The notes under the pieces were generated by a model that saw only the letters and a list, made by a program, of their open reading frames with translations, searched no databases and was not told the origin of the DNA. Positions 1-8,384 of a stretch of DNA of 34,169 nt are shown one piece after another. The position numbers were made by a program, and so were the translations under genes. Every line of letters begins with the position of its first letter. The stretch's first letter is position 1. Source of the stretch: a virus. Location: IMG/VR virus record IMGVR_UViG_3300044681_000488, positions 1-34,169 of that record; one strand, written 5' to 3'.

Positions 1-108
1 CTTCCATCTGGACAATCAGTAGGCAAATATGTTATTATTGAAACCTCAAATTCTTCAGATTTAAACGGAACAACTAGAATAAAAGCCAGGTCGGTTTATA
101 CTGGATGA
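1..108 (+). CDS. 3' end of a virion protein gene (5' truncated)
   Basis: Frame 1 is open from the window edge to a TGA at 106-108, giving the last 35 residues of a protein that ends in RSVYTG. The fragment is rich in Ser, Thr, Val and Ile, which suits a beta-rich structural protein. It lies directly upstream of tail or fibre genes on the same strand, so a tail or baseplate component is likely. Too little is present to name a family. Confidence 0.6.
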   Translation, partial: LPSGQSVGKYVIIETSNSSDLNGTTRIKARSVYTG

Positions 109-125
109 AATGGTAGAATGTAAAT

Positions 126-479
126 ATGGCAGACATTAATAATAAGCAGGTAAGGGCTCCTAAGTTTATACTAAGAGAGGGAGACCCTCTAATTGACGTG
201 CTTAAGCCAGAGCTTGTAAACGTTATACGTGGCGATCAACTTTATGCTAAAGTAAAGCCTGAGGAATACGACGACGGCTCAGATGATGACGGTACAGATG
301 GTCTAGGGGACGAGCCAGAAGCACCAGTCAGCTTAGAGGCACCATATTTATCAGACATAACAATTTTAAAAAAAGAAAAAGTAAGAGACGGCAACGGAAA
401 TGATTTTGTTAGATTTACCATAAATGTAAAAAATCACGTAGGAGAAGCTGTCAAAGGAGTTAAGCTTTATGGTCAGTAA
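126..479 (+). CDS. Hypothetical acidic structural-region protein
   Basis: A 117-residue protein that I do not recognise. Its centre (about residues 47-65) is a highly acidic Asp/Gly/Glu linker (EEYDDGSDDDG). It separates a charged N-terminal part from a C-terminal beta-like part that ends in KGVKLYGQ. The start ATG lies 18 nt after the previous stop. The gene overlaps the next one by 11 nt, so translation is probably coupled. Its place between a truncated virion gene and the fibre genes suggests a small baseplate or fibre-attachment protein. That role rests on position only. Confidence 0.6.
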   Translation: MADINNKQVRAPKFILREGDPLIDVLKPELVNVIRGDQLYAKVKPEEYDDGSDDDGTDGLGDEPEAPVSLEAPYLSDITILKKEKVRDGNGNDFVRFTINVKNHVGEAVKGVKLYGQ

Positions 480-1419
480 TATTAATGGCACATATATTTT
501 TTACGAAGACGGAAAAGAAATATATAGACAAAGTAATTTAATAACCAAATTTGGAAAAAGATATATAACTCAGGCTATGGCAGGAATTAATGCCAATGAG
601 AAGAAAGACATAGCTGTAGGTATAGGCTCAACTGCAGCTACAGAAAATGATACTCAGCTTGAGTTTGAGTTTTATAGGTCACAGGCAAATCTACAAAGTA
701 TAGATATTCAAACTTCTACAGTTGACGGTACAACCTCGTATGGCGTTATCTATAAAACAACCTTGCCAACGGATGCCTCTGGAATTATTTCAGAGCTAGG
801 ACTATTCCCATCCACCACATTTGGAACAACAGATTTTCAAAGCAAATTAATTTCAACATTTGAAAATACTCCCCTATGGCTTGATGAAAACCTAGACACA
901 CCAGAAACAGACACAAGTGTCGTTGCTCCCATAGGGTCATCTTGGATGTCCGTAGTATCAAGCAATGGAGCAGAAAAAGAATATTCGTATGTATCTTTAC
1001 TTGACTTGGTAGGTTATGGATCAAACGATAGCGTCTCAATTGCTTATCGCCAGTCAGACACAAATTTGGATTATGTGTTTATTAGGTTCTATAGTTCTGA
1101 TTCTGATTATTATGAAATCAGATTTGATGGTACTACTGTAGGAAATAAAATTCAAAAAATTACTTTAAGAGAAGTATACGATAATACATATCAGTATAAT
1201 GTTGGTACCCCTAATCAAAATATAATTAAGGTTGGTGTCGGTGTTAAAGCTAATACTGGTCAAAACAGCACTGTTTTATTTGATGGTTTAAGAATTAATG
1301 ATGAAGATTCTTTTAGGGTAGATTACGGAATGATTAGCAGATCTGTATTGTCTACGCCACAAACAAAAACATTGGGCAAGCAAATGGACATAGAGTATAG
1401 ATTAGGGTTGAATTTCTAA
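469..1419 (+). CDS. Putative tail tip / fibre-associated structural protein
   Basis: A 316-residue protein with no motif that names its family. Residues about 1-115 form a beta-rich domain containing the stretch IAVGIGSTAAT and end in GIISELGLFP. This kind of module occurs in phage tip and fibre adaptor proteins. Residues about 145-275 look like a jelly-roll or lectin-like domain, with alternating Tyr, Ser, Asp and Val strands (YVFIRFYSSD, YYEIRFDG). The ATG overlaps the upstream gene by 11 nt, and the large fibre gene follows after 1 nt. A carbohydrate-contacting tail protein fits the domain look and the context, but the family is not established. Confidence 0.55.
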   Translation: MVSNINGTYIFYEDGKEIYRQSNLITKFGKRYITQAMAGINANEKKDIAVGIGSTAATENDTQLEFEFYRSQANLQSIDIQTSTVDGTTSYGVIYKTTLPTDASGIISELGLFPSTTFGTTDFQSKLISTFENTPLWLDENLDTPETDTSVVAPIGSSWMSVVSSNGAEKEYSYVSLLDLVGYGSNDSVSIAYRQSDTNLDYVFIRFYSSDSDYYEIRFDGTTVGNKIQKITLREVYDNTYQYNVGTPNQNIIKVGVGVKANTGQNSTVLFDGLRINDEDSFRVDYGMISRSVLSTPQTKTLGKQMDIEYRLGLNF

Positions 1420-1420
1420 G

Positions 1421-4414
1421 ATGCCAAACTATAAAGGATATGAGCCAGTAGTTACTCCAGATCTGCAAAACAATAACGCAGATGCTGCAGCTGCTGCTGC
1501 AAAAACTTCGGCTGATTCTTTTACAGAAATAATAGATCTTCCGCTTGTAGCTTATAAAAGATATCGAATTGCTGCTGCATATAAATATGAAGACCCAGAA
1601 ACAAAACAAATTTCTTACAGCGACTATTCTCCGTGGCTTGATACTACGTTTGATATTCCAAATAAAACATTACCCGTCACAGATGTTGTTTTAACTCCAG
1701 GGATAAAGTCTTACGGAATTAAATTCTCGCTTCCGTCTGCAAGCGAACATGCTGACATTATAATATTTGAAAGTTTGACTGGAAGTTTTTCTGGAGAGCA
1801 GTACATAGTTTATACTGGAACATCTACATCTATTACAGTTCCAACTTCAGATTTTTCTCCAAGATGGGTTTTAATAAGAACTAGAGATCAATGGGAAGAT
1901 GCTAACAAGAGTGATGTAATAGCAGGCCCAGTAACTCCACAGAATGCGGACCCAGATACAACAACTCCTCCGACTGCCCCAACTGGAGTTTCTGTTACAG
2001 GATTTTTAGATTCAAGAGACGTGACTGGATTCAAGGCTGGAATAACAGCTTCTTGGACTGCAAAGACTGACGATAACACTTCTGGGTATGTAATAAGATG
2101 GACAACACAGAATCCAGCAACAACACAAAACCCAGTTTGGGAATATGGTCAAGTTGAAGGAAAAGCAACTACAACATTTACAATTACAGGATTAATACCT
2201 AACACTTTATATTATTATCAGGTAACAGCAAAAAGTCCGTACAACGCTCTATCCTGGGCTTCACCGCAATCTGGAACAGTCGGTCCAATAATAGATTCAA
2301 CCATGCCTTCAGACGTATGGGCACAATTGAAGTCTGTTATTTCAATTGGTGGTAAAACATCAGATTTATTTAAATTTGGAACTGGAATATCTCAAGATAT
2401 AAATACTTCCACAACAACAACTCCGTCTATGACAGCAGGAACCTATAGCGGAATTATTCTAAATAAATCTACAACAAATGTAGGACATAATTACTGGCTA
2501 AATACTGGACAGTTTAGAGTTGGTAGCTCAACAGCATTCCTTTACTGGGACGGATCCGATCTATATACTACTGGTAAAATTAATGCAACAGGCGGAGTAT
2601 TTTCTGGAAACGTACAAGTATCAACAGGAATAATATATGCTGGAGCATCACCAGATAGCGGTGCCAGAGTACGTATGGGATCAACTGGAGTATTTGCATA
2701 TGATGCAAATAATAATCAAGTATTTTCAGTTTCTTCAGCAACAGGGCAACTTGATGCAAGAAAAGGTTATATTGGTGGATGGTATATCGATGGAACAGCT
2801 CAAACAACAGGAAGCATTTCTAAGGGCGGTACCATACTTGACTCAAGCGGAAATATAACATTAGGTGACACAACTGGAACTCTCTCTTCTATTGTTAAAT
2901 TAAGTTCAACAGACGCAACATATAGATTATGGGTTGGAAGTCAAACAGCTTCTAATGCCCCATTCAGAGTTACAAAGTCTGGCGTTCTGTATGCAACAGG
3001 TGCAGTGTTTACTTCTTCTTCAATTGATGGATATGCTACAACTGCGATAACCACTGGACTGAATAATAGGTTAACAACAGTAGAAGGAAGTTATGTTTCA
3101 AATACAACACTAAATAGTAGCGTAGCAACCAAAAATGCTATTTTTGTTCAGAGTACAACCCCAACTGCAACAAAAGCAGGAGACATATGGATCCATGACG
3201 TTACTGGCGTATTAAAAACTTGGACTGGATCATCTTGGACACAAAGAACCGATACAACATATGCAACTAAAGTTGCTCTTGACACAAAATTAGAGGCAGG
3301 CGGATATGCAATTGCAACTGCAAATAATCAGATTACCGAAATTACTTCTAATGGTATAGTTATAACACCAGGTACGTTTAAAATTAATACAAGTCAGGGT
3401 ACCACACCTTCAACTGGTGCTTATGTAATTTTAAACTCTGCTGGACTTACAGCCTATAATGGATCAAAAACAACTTTTGCAATTGCCTCAAATAACGGAA
3501 ATGCGGCATTTAGCGGTAACATTGATTCATCATCCATTACGGGTGGAACAATTGTTATTGGGGCTGATGAAGGCAGCACTGGATACATAAACACATCTGC
3601 TTCAAAGGGCGGAATAACAACTATGGTTATTAAGGCCATAGGACATGCTAGCACATCAAACTCTGGATGGACAACATCTTGCTACCCTTGGGCAGATGCA
3701 ACTTACAGCCTAGGAACTAACTCGTTTAGCTGGAACAATCTGTATCTATCTAGCAATGCATATTTTGCAGATGGAACAACGTATTATATTAATTCAAGTG
3801 CTGACGCATATTTAAACGGATATGGAGTATCTGGAGGCTACGGAGTTACCTCAGACTGGTCTCCAAGAACCGATAACGCTAGATCACTGGGTATTTCTAC
3901 TAGAAGATGGGCAGATGTTTGGGCAGTAGATACAACAGTAAACTCATCAGATGAAAGACTTAAAACAGATATAGATTATTCCGATTTAGGTTTGGAATTC
4001 ATTAAACTATTAAGGCCAGTTTCTTATAAATGGAAAGAGACGGGCTTTGAAGAAGTAATGGAAGAGTCAACAAAAGAAATAGATGTTGAGGGTGATCTAA
4101 AAGAAGAAATTACTGTTCTTGTTCCAAAAGTAATTGGTGTAGATGAAAATGGAAAAGATATTATAGAAACTGTTTCAAGGCCAGGACTAAGAAAACACTA
4201 TGGCTTTGTTGCACAAGAGGTAAAGCAGGTCCTAGACCAAATTGGAGTCGGGGATAATTTTGCTGGTTGGGTTCTCGATGACCATAATGATCCAGACTCT
4301 AGGCAGAATTTAAGATATGCTGAGTTCATATCGCCTCTAGTTAGGTCTGTACAAGAATTGTCTGATATGGTAGAATATCTACAACAAGAAGTAAACACAT
4401 TGAAGGGTGTATAA
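1421..4414 (+). CDS. Tail fibre / tailspike with fibronectin III domain and S74 chaperone
   Basis: A 997-residue fibre. Residues about 170-290 form a fibronectin type III module introduced by a Pro/Thr-rich linker (TTPPTAPTGVSVTG). Residues about 370-840 carry repeated Gly/Ser/Thr beta segments (such as ATGGVFSGNV, GGWYIDG and TRRWADVWA), typical of trimeric fibre shafts. The C-terminus is a peptidase S74 intramolecular chaperone. The SDERLK motif at residues 843-848 supplies the family's Ser and Lys, and YGFVAQEVKQVL follows near residue 930. In known members this domain drives trimerisation and then cuts itself off just before the Ser. A charged insertion of about 45 residues separates the YKWKE and YGFVAQEV blocks. 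The protein should act at the virion tip in host recognition. Its stop overlaps the next start (TAATG). Confidence 0.9.
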   Translation: MPNYKGYEPVVTPDLQNNNADAAAAAAKTSADSFTEIIDLPLVAYKRYRIAAAYKYEDPETKQISYSDYSPWLDTTFDIPNKTLPVTDVVLTPGIKSYGIKFSLPSASEHADIIIFESLTGSFSGEQYIVYTGTSTSITVPTSDFSPRWVLIRTRDQWEDANKSDVIAGPVTPQNADPDTTTPPTAPTGVSVTGFLDSRDVTGFKAGITASWTAKTDDNTSGYVIRWTTQNPATTQNPVWEYGQVEGKATTTFTITGLIPNTLYYYQVTAKSPYNALSWASPQSGTVGPIIDSTMPSDVWAQLKSVISIGGKTSDLFKFGTGISQDINTSTTTTPSMTAGTYSGIILNKSTTNVGHNYWLNTGQFRVGSSTAFLYWDGSDLYTTGKINATGGVFSGNVQVSTGIIYAGASPDSGARVRMGSTGVFAYDANNNQVFSVSSATGQLDARKGYIGGWYIDGTAQTTGSISKGGTILDSSGNITLGDTTGTLSSIVKLSSTDATYRLWVGSQTASNAPFRVTKSGVLYATGAVFTSSSIDGYATTAITTGLNNRLTTVEGSYVSNTTLNSSVATKNAIFVQSTTPTATKAGDIWIHDVTGVLKTWTGSSWTQRTDTTYATKVALDTKLEAGGYAIATANNQITEITSNGIVITPGTFKINTSQGTTPSTGAYVILNSAGLTAYNGSKTTFAIASNNGNAAFSGNIDSSSITGGTIVIGADEGSTGYINTSASKGGITTMVIKAIGHASTSNSGWTTSCYPWADATYSLGTNSFSWNNLYLSSNAYFADGTTYYINSSADAYLNGYGVSGGYGVTSDWSPRTDNARSLGISTRRWADVWAVDTTVNSSDERLKTDIDYSDLGLEFIKLLRPVSYKWKETGFEEVMEESTKEIDVEGDLKEEITVLVPKVIGVDENGKDIIETVSRPGLRKHYGFVAQEVKQVLDQIGVGDNFAGWVLDDHNDPDSRQNLRYAEFISPLVRSVQELSDMVEYLQQEVNTLKGV

Positions 4415-4563
4415 TGGAAAAACAGGAATTAGTTATTCAAGCATTGCAGGAAAGAATTGGGCAATTGGTCTCACAATATGAGACACACATAGCAGTTCTA
4501 CGTGCAGAAATAACAAGCTTAGCAAATTCGCTTGCAGAAAAACAAGAGGATAACAAGGAGTAA
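4414..4563 (+). CDS. Small coiled-coil protein after the tail fibre
   Basis: A 49-residue ORF (MEKQELVIQALQERIG...) whose ATG overlaps the fibre stop as TAATG. It ends 2 nt before the next gene. Nearly the whole protein is an amphipathic helix with leucines or isoleucines at heptad-like spacing (L6, I9, L11, I15, L18, then L29, I33, L36, L40), which predicts a coiled coil. Tight coupling to the fibre gene suggests a fibre chaperone, capping helix or assembly factor, but this is inference from position. No family is recognised. Confidence 0.65.
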   Translation: MEKQELVIQALQERIGQLVSQYETHIAVLRAEITSLANSLAEKQEDNKE

Positions 4564-4565
4564 AA

Positions 4566-5015
4566 ATGGCAATTACAGTAGACCCAATGCAGATTAATGA
4601 TGGAGATCCAGTCACATCTGATTTGCTAAAAACAATTGTAAAAAATATTAATTTAATTGCAAAGGGTGAGCAGTCATCTGCTGTATCTATTTTAAATACT
4701 ACAGAAACAACTACTGTAAAAAGTGCAAATACTGTTATCTCTAAAAAGGTAGCAAAGAATGTCAAGCCAACAAACAAGCCTTCAGCAAGCGGAACATGGA
4801 CTTTCCCAGGAACTGGATTTACGTCTATCCCAGCATGCTGGATACAGGTTTATGGAAAATCAGGACAAGCAGAAACATTGCTTAGGGTTCATCCAGTTAT
4901 CACAAGCGTTGATGAAAAGTCAATGTCTTACGAGATAAGATCTGGTGCAGGTGCAACAGCTGGCTCTGTTGATTTTATGCTATACGCAGCAGGAACATTA
5001 GCTGCTAGTAGTTAA
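4566..5015 (+). CDS. Putative small virion structural protein
   Basis: A 149-residue protein. An N-terminal segment (residues 1-50) includes the phrase INDGDPVTSDLLKTIVKNIN, which resembles the short head of phage fibre or baseplate proteins. A Thr/Lys/Asn-rich linker leads to a compact beta domain (about residues 75-145) with GTWTFPGTGFTSIP and a hydrophobic, Ala-rich end (FMLYAAGTLAASS). It is the last gene of the tail block, 2 nt after the coiled-coil gene and just ahead of the terminator at 5064. A head-binding or fibre-tip accessory role is plausible but not established. Confidence 0.55.
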   Translation: MAITVDPMQINDGDPVTSDLLKTIVKNINLIAKGEQSSAVSILNTTETTTVKSANTVISKKVAKNVKPTNKPSASGTWTFPGTGFTSIPACWIQVYGKSGQAETLLRVHPVITSVDEKSMSYEIRSGAGATAGSVDFMLYAAGTLAASS

Positions 5016-5021
5016 CATCTA

Positions 5022-5049
5022 TTGACACAATTTTTTAATATGCTACACT
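5022..5049 (+). promoter_or_regulatory. Sigma-70-like promoter at the tail/early boundary
   Basis: TTGACA at 5022-5027 is followed after 16 nt by TACACT at 5044-5049, preceded by TGC (extended -10). The predicted start near 5056 falls inside one hairpin and just before a second, terminator-like hairpin. Transcripts would therefore run into an attenuator before the metallophosphoesterase gene at 5107. Confidence 0.55.
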
Positions 5050-5060
5050 TTTAGTGTAGC
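5042..5060 (+). repeat. 8-bp perfect inverted repeat overlapping the -10
   Basis: GCTACACT (5042-5049) and AGTGTAGC (5053-5060) pair perfectly across a TTT loop. The left arm contains the -10 hexamer TACACT, so the site is either an RNA hairpin of the upstream transcript or an operator-like palindrome. It has no U-tract, so it is less likely to terminate on its own. Confidence 0.55.
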
Positions 5061-5063
5061 ACC

Positions 5064-5087
5064 AAAGTCACGACCTCGTGACTTTTT
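5064..5087 (+). terminator. Rho-independent terminator after the tail genes
   Basis: A perfect 10-bp stem is formed by AAAGTCACGA (5064-5073) and TCGTGACTTT (5076-5085) with a very small loop. The 3' arm merges into a run of five T. It closes the tail gene block. It also lies between the promoter at 5022 and the next gene, so it could attenuate that transcript. Confidence 0.75.
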
Positions 5088-5106
5088 GTATATTATGAGG
5101 AAGTAA

Positions 5107-5907
5107 ATGGCAAACGATTTAAAATGGATGCTCTCATCTGATCAGCAATTTCCGTATCAGGATGATAAGATGATCGAGCTATGGTTCAAGGTAATGAAGT
5201 GGTTTAAGCCAGACGTGGTAGATTACCTTGGCGATACAGATGATCAAGCATGTTATAGTAAATACACAGAGGGTCGCTCTGCAGAGTTTTTACAATTACA
5301 TAAAGACGATAGTCGTGACCTTATTGTCCCATTAATGAGACATGAGGCAAAAGGCGCAAGAGATTTTTATACAAAAACACGTGAGATGCTTCCAGACGCA
5401 CAGCTTTTTTCTGCCTTAGGAAACCATGACATTCGTATTTTTGACTATATAGATAAGAAGCTTCCAGACTATGCAAAAGACGTAACGCCAGAGTCACTGT
5501 GGTCTTTGGATACTCTAGGTTACGAATACATATATTATAACGAGCTGCCAAAACGTAGATTCGGTGACATCCACGTACATCATGGACTTTCAATTGCAGC
5601 AACAGGATCTGCAAGAAAAGACATGGAGGATATGCAGGTCTCACTAATTCGTGGACACTCGCATAGAATTGCTTCTCATATGGTTACATACGAACTCAGA
5701 AACAACGGAGAAGGAGAAACTCTCCGTGGCTATGAAATTGGACATATGTGTGACGAAAAGTCAGACGGCATGAAGTATACTCAACACCATGACTGGCAGA
5801 AGGGATTTGCAATTGCACATATCGTAAATGATTACCCACATATTCAGATGGTACATGTAGCACCAGACTATTCATGTGTAGTGGATGGAAAGGTGTTCTC
5901 GGTATGA
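5107..5907 (+). CDS. Calcineurin-like metallophosphoesterase
   Basis: A 266-residue metal-dependent phosphoesterase, complete from N to C terminus. The metal-binding series is present in order: SDQQ at residues 11-14, GDTDD at 42-46, GNHD at 105-108, HVHHG at 156-160 and GHSHR at 183-187. The fold is used for phosphomonoesters, phosphodiesters and nucleic acid ends; phage members are often called DNA-repair-like phosphatases. The first motif is D-x-Q, whereas the family usually has D-x-H, so the first metal site may be altered. It is the first gene after the terminator at 5064 and has a GAGG ribosome site at 5097-5100. The next gene overlaps its stop as ATGA. The substrate cannot be told from sequence. 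Confidence 0.85.
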   Translation: MANDLKWMLSSDQQFPYQDDKMIELWFKVMKWFKPDVVDYLGDTDDQACYSKYTEGRSAEFLQLHKDDSRDLIVPLMRHEAKGARDFYTKTREMLPDAQLFSALGNHDIRIFDYIDKKLPDYAKDVTPESLWSLDTLGYEYIYYNELPKRRFGDIHVHHGLSIAATGSARKDMEDMQVSLIRGHSHRIASHMVTYELRNNGEGETLRGYEIGHMCDEKSDGMKYTQHHDWQKGFAIAHIVNDYPHIQMVHVAPDYSCVVDGKVFSV

Positions 5908-6095
5908 TGATGAAGTGTGTTAAATGCGGAGGCAGAGTTTTTGTTGATCGTGTATTCTCTCAGCTAACAAGCGTTGAGTGTTACTGCATATTATGCGGAA
6001 AAAGGTGGATGATTGATAAGGAGTCAAGTAGGTTTGGAAGATGGCTAGAGAAAAAAGAATCAGAAAACAAAAAAGCCTACGGTATTTCTTCTTAA
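5904..6095 (+). CDS. Small zinc-ribbon protein
   Basis: A 63-residue protein started at the ATG that overlaps the metallophosphoesterase stop (ATGATG). Two further in-frame ATGs follow at 5907 and 5910, so the exact start is uncertain by two codons. CVKC near the N-terminus and CYCILC about 25 residues later provide four cysteines for a zinc ribbon, followed by a basic, charged tail. Such proteins are common in phage early regions and may bind nucleic acid or protein. The last 55 nt overlap the next gene. Confidence 0.65.
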   Translation: MMMKCVKCGGRVFVDRVFSQLTSVECYCILCGKRWMIDKESSRFGRWLEKKESENKKAYGISS

Positions 6096-6523
6096 ATGAT
6101 AAAATCCATAAGGTCTTAAAAGCATCGAGGTCAAAAGACGAACTTGTGGCCTGGTGCTACCCAGATCGAAAAAGAGTTTTATATTCTTATTCGCAGGTAA
6201 AGAAAAATATGGAGACAGCTTATTCTATTTTAGAGGTTTCTGAAATATTAAATAAGCATCGTGTTACTATTCAAGATTATATAATCGAAGGTAAGGTAAT
6301 AACCCCTTCTATTATATATCCTATTAGCAAGCAGGATAATCATGTTTGGTTTAGATATATGTTTAATCAAAAACACATATATGATATTCACGAGTATATC
6401 CTAGAGTCGGGCCATTCTAAAAATGTTCCTTCAAAAACAGAGCTACAGGCTATTCTCAAAAACAATCTTATATTGTATACTAAGACTGATTCGGGTTTTG
6501 TACCAGTATGGAAGGCGGAATAA
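6041..6523 (+). CDS. Helix-turn-helix DNA-binding protein (excisionase/MerR-like)
   Basis: A 160-residue basic protein. Residues about 65-95 (YSILEVSEILNKHRVTIQDY) look like a helix-turn-helix of the excisionase/MerR type: a promoter-like helix, a turn, and a recognition helix containing HRVTI. The basic N-terminus (MAREKRIRKQKS) and the WCYPDRKRV block resemble HTH proteins I recall from actinobacteriophage early regions. I therefore keep the upstream ATG despite its 55-nt overlap with the zinc-ribbon gene. It probably acts as a transcriptional regulator or DNA-binding accessory of early genes. The target is unknown. Confidence 0.65.
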   Translation: MAREKRIRKQKSLRYFFLNDKIHKVLKASRSKDELVAWCYPDRKRVLYSYSQVKKNMETAYSILEVSEILNKHRVTIQDYIIEGKVITPSIIYPISKQDNHVWFRYMFNQKHIYDIHEYILESGHSKNVPSKTELQAILKNNLILYTKTDSGFVPVWKAE

Positions 6524-6633
6524 TGGCAAGTAGTCGCATAGTTATATGCCCTGAGTGCAGCAAAGAGCTTGAGGTAAGATCTGATTTTGCACACATGACA
6601 TTATCTAATCATATTAAAAAGGAGCACAGATGA
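6523..6633 (+). CDS. 36-residue C2H2 zinc-finger microprotein
   Basis: A 36-residue ORF that starts in the stop of the HTH gene (TAATG) and ends in an ATGA overlap with the next gene. Cys9 and Cys12 (CPEC) and His30 and His35 (HIKKEH) form a C-x2-C-x17-H-x4-H pattern, consistent with a single zinc finger. Overlaps at both ends place it in the same operon and support its being real. It may bind DNA or a partner; nothing more specific can be said. Confidence 0.65.
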   Translation: MASSRIVICPECSKELEVRSDFAHMTLSNHIKKEHR

Positions 6634-6833
6634 CAACAAAAGTAAAAGTTGATTTATCTTTTACCAGAAATTTAGGTAACTATGAGAGCATTAAAATTGG
6701 CATAGGGGTTGAAGATGATGTCCGTCAAGGTGAGACTGTTGATGTTGCAACAGAAAGAGTATACGCTTTTGTTGAAAACAAGCTGATTGAAAAAACTCAA
6801 GAAGTAGAGGAAGAGCTAAAGCGTGGCAAATAA
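6630..6833 (+). CDS. Conserved-looking hypothetical phage protein
   Basis: A 67-residue acidic protein with a beta-rich N-terminal half (KVKVDLSFTRNLGNYESIKI) and a helical C-terminal half that ends in EVEEELKRGK. The pattern 'SFTRNLGNYESI...VEDDVRQGE...ERVYAFVENKL' resembles a small protein I recall near replication genes of actinophages, with no assigned function. It is coupled upstream by ATGA and overlaps the next gene by 11 nt. Confidence 0.6.
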   Translation: MTTKVKVDLSFTRNLGNYESIKIGIGVEDDVRQGETVDVATERVYAFVENKLIEKTQEVEEELKRGK

Positions 6834-7140
6834 TAAAGAACCATATATCCTACTTTCGCTCTATACAAATTTGTACAAAGAGAAGTACGGAAAAACTCCT
6901 ACGCTAAATAAGTTTAGAGAGAAGTGGGCTATGCAAGATGTGATTGATAGCGTAGGATTTGACAGGGCAAGAGAGTTGCTGGAGTACTACTTTGGATTAT
7001 CAAAAACAGGGCACCCATTACAGTTCTTTTATTATAATTTTGACAAGATGGATTTCTTGAAAAAGGAAATAGATAAAGATAAGCTTAACAGACAAAGATT
7101 ACTTGAAGAAACCAGACAAATGGTAGAAGGCGGAGAATAA
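6823..7140 (+). CDS. Hypothetical helical protein upstream of the helicase (loader candidate)
   Basis: A 105-residue, mostly helical, charged protein that starts at GTG 6823 and overlaps the previous gene. The DnaB-type helicase gene follows immediately with a TAATG overlap. Its size, helical make-up (LYTNLYKEKYGKTPTLNKFREKW) and position match the place where phages often keep a helicase loader or replication accessory factor. There is no motif that proves this, and no Walker A as in DnaC-type loaders. Function is inferred from context only. Confidence 0.6.
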   Translation: MANNKEPYILLSLYTNLYKEKYGKTPTLNKFREKWAMQDVIDSVGFDRARELLEYYFGLSKTGHPLQFFYYNFDKMDFLKKEIDKDKLNRQRLLEETRQMVEGGE

Positions 7141-8384
7141 TGAATACAGAAGCAGAGTTGATTTCAGCTGTATGTAAAAACAAGGACATAAGCACACTAC
7201 TAGCAGATAACGTTGATGATCTGTTTACATCCCATAAAGATATTTGGGATGGGCTTAAGTCATATTACTATAAGTTTAAAGCTGTGCCAGAAGCTGGCGT
7301 TCTGATTGAAAGATTTAAAGATTTTGAAGTTGTTGAAACTAAAGCAGAAACAGGCTACTACTTAGATAAATTAAAGAACGAGTATTTATCAAACAGATTA
7401 AAGTCTATCATTCTACAAAGTGGTTCAGCATTAAAAGAAGATGCTGCAGCAAGAGTTCTTGCGGATATGCAAAGCAAGCTTGCAACATTAAGCAAGTTTA
7501 CAAATAACGTTAGAGACGTTGACGTTATTGATATTGAGTCAGCAGAAAACCATTTTCTTTCGGTAAAGGAGCGTTCTGCTATTATGGGCGGAAGCCCAGG
7601 AATCCTTACTGGGTTTCAGGCTATCGATAAGGCGTATCCAACAGGAATGGCCCCAGGACATCTTATTGTAGCAATTGGATGGCCAGGTAGAGGAAAGACT
7701 TGGTTCACATCTTATCTGGCATGCAAGGCTTGGGAACAAGGATTCAAGCCAATGATCATTTCTCTTGAAATGTCTCCAGAGAATATGCGTGACCGTATTT
7801 ACACCATGATGGGTTCAGGGCTATTTAAAGCAAGCGATTTATCAAAAGGTGACATTAACATTGATGACTTTAAGTCATGGGGTAAGAAAAAGTTTGAAGG
7901 AAAAAATAGTTTTATCCTTATATCTAATGAGGGTACTGCTGAGGTAACTCCAGCAACAGTTCAGGGTAAGATTGATCAGCATAAACCAGACTTGGTTATT
8001 CTTGATTACCACCAGTTGTTCAACGACAATAAGCGATCAAATTCTGAAGTAGAGCGAAATAGAAATATTTCTCGTGAGTTTAAGTTGCTTGCAGTTTCAA
8101 ATAACATTCCTGTTATTGATATTACAGCAGCTACTGCGGATGACATTTCGGACCAAGACAATCCTCCAATGATGAGTCAAGTAGCTTGGTCAAAGGCAAT
8201 CGAATATGATGCTGACATGGCTATGGCTATCCACAGATATCCTGGAACAAACATGATTGAGGTTATTTCTAGAAAGAATAGACATGGAAATGATTTTAAC
8301 TTCTATTTAGATTGGGATATTAATAGGGGTATAGTAAAAGAAATTTACGAGAATCCGTTTAATAATGATGCACAAGGCAATTAA
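7140..8384 (+). CDS. dnaB: Replicative DNA helicase, DnaB family
   Basis: A 414-residue hexameric helicase that should unwind the replication fork with the primase and polymerase encoded just downstream. Residues about 1-100 form a helical N-terminal domain of DnaB type. The RecA-like motor follows, with a Walker A of GWPGRGKT at residues 180-187. The H1a-type ISLEMS segment follows, then the Walker B region PDLVILDYHQL, then a polar DITAAT segment. It is slightly shorter than bacterial DnaB (about 450-470), typical for phage versions. The start overlaps the preceding stop (TAATG), and the last 20 nt overlap the next gene. All key ATPase residues are intact. Confidence 0.92.
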   Translation: MNTEAELISAVCKNKDISTLLADNVDDLFTSHKDIWDGLKSYYYKFKAVPEAGVLIERFKDFEVVETKAETGYYLDKLKNEYLSNRLKSIILQSGSALKEDAAARVLADMQSKLATLSKFTNNVRDVDVIDIESAENHFLSVKERSAIMGGSPGILTGFQAIDKAYPTGMAPGHLIVAIGWPGRGKTWFTSYLACKAWEQGFKPMIISLEMSPENMRDRIYTMMGSGLFKASDLSKGDINIDDFKSWGKKKFEGKNSFILISNEGTAEVTPATVQGKIDQHKPDLVILDYHQLFNDNKRSNSEVERNRNISREFKLLAVSNNIPVIDITAATADDISDQDNPPMMSQVAWSKAIEYDADMAMAIHRYPGTNMIEVISRKNRHGNDFNFYLDWDINRGIVKEIYENPFNNDAQGN

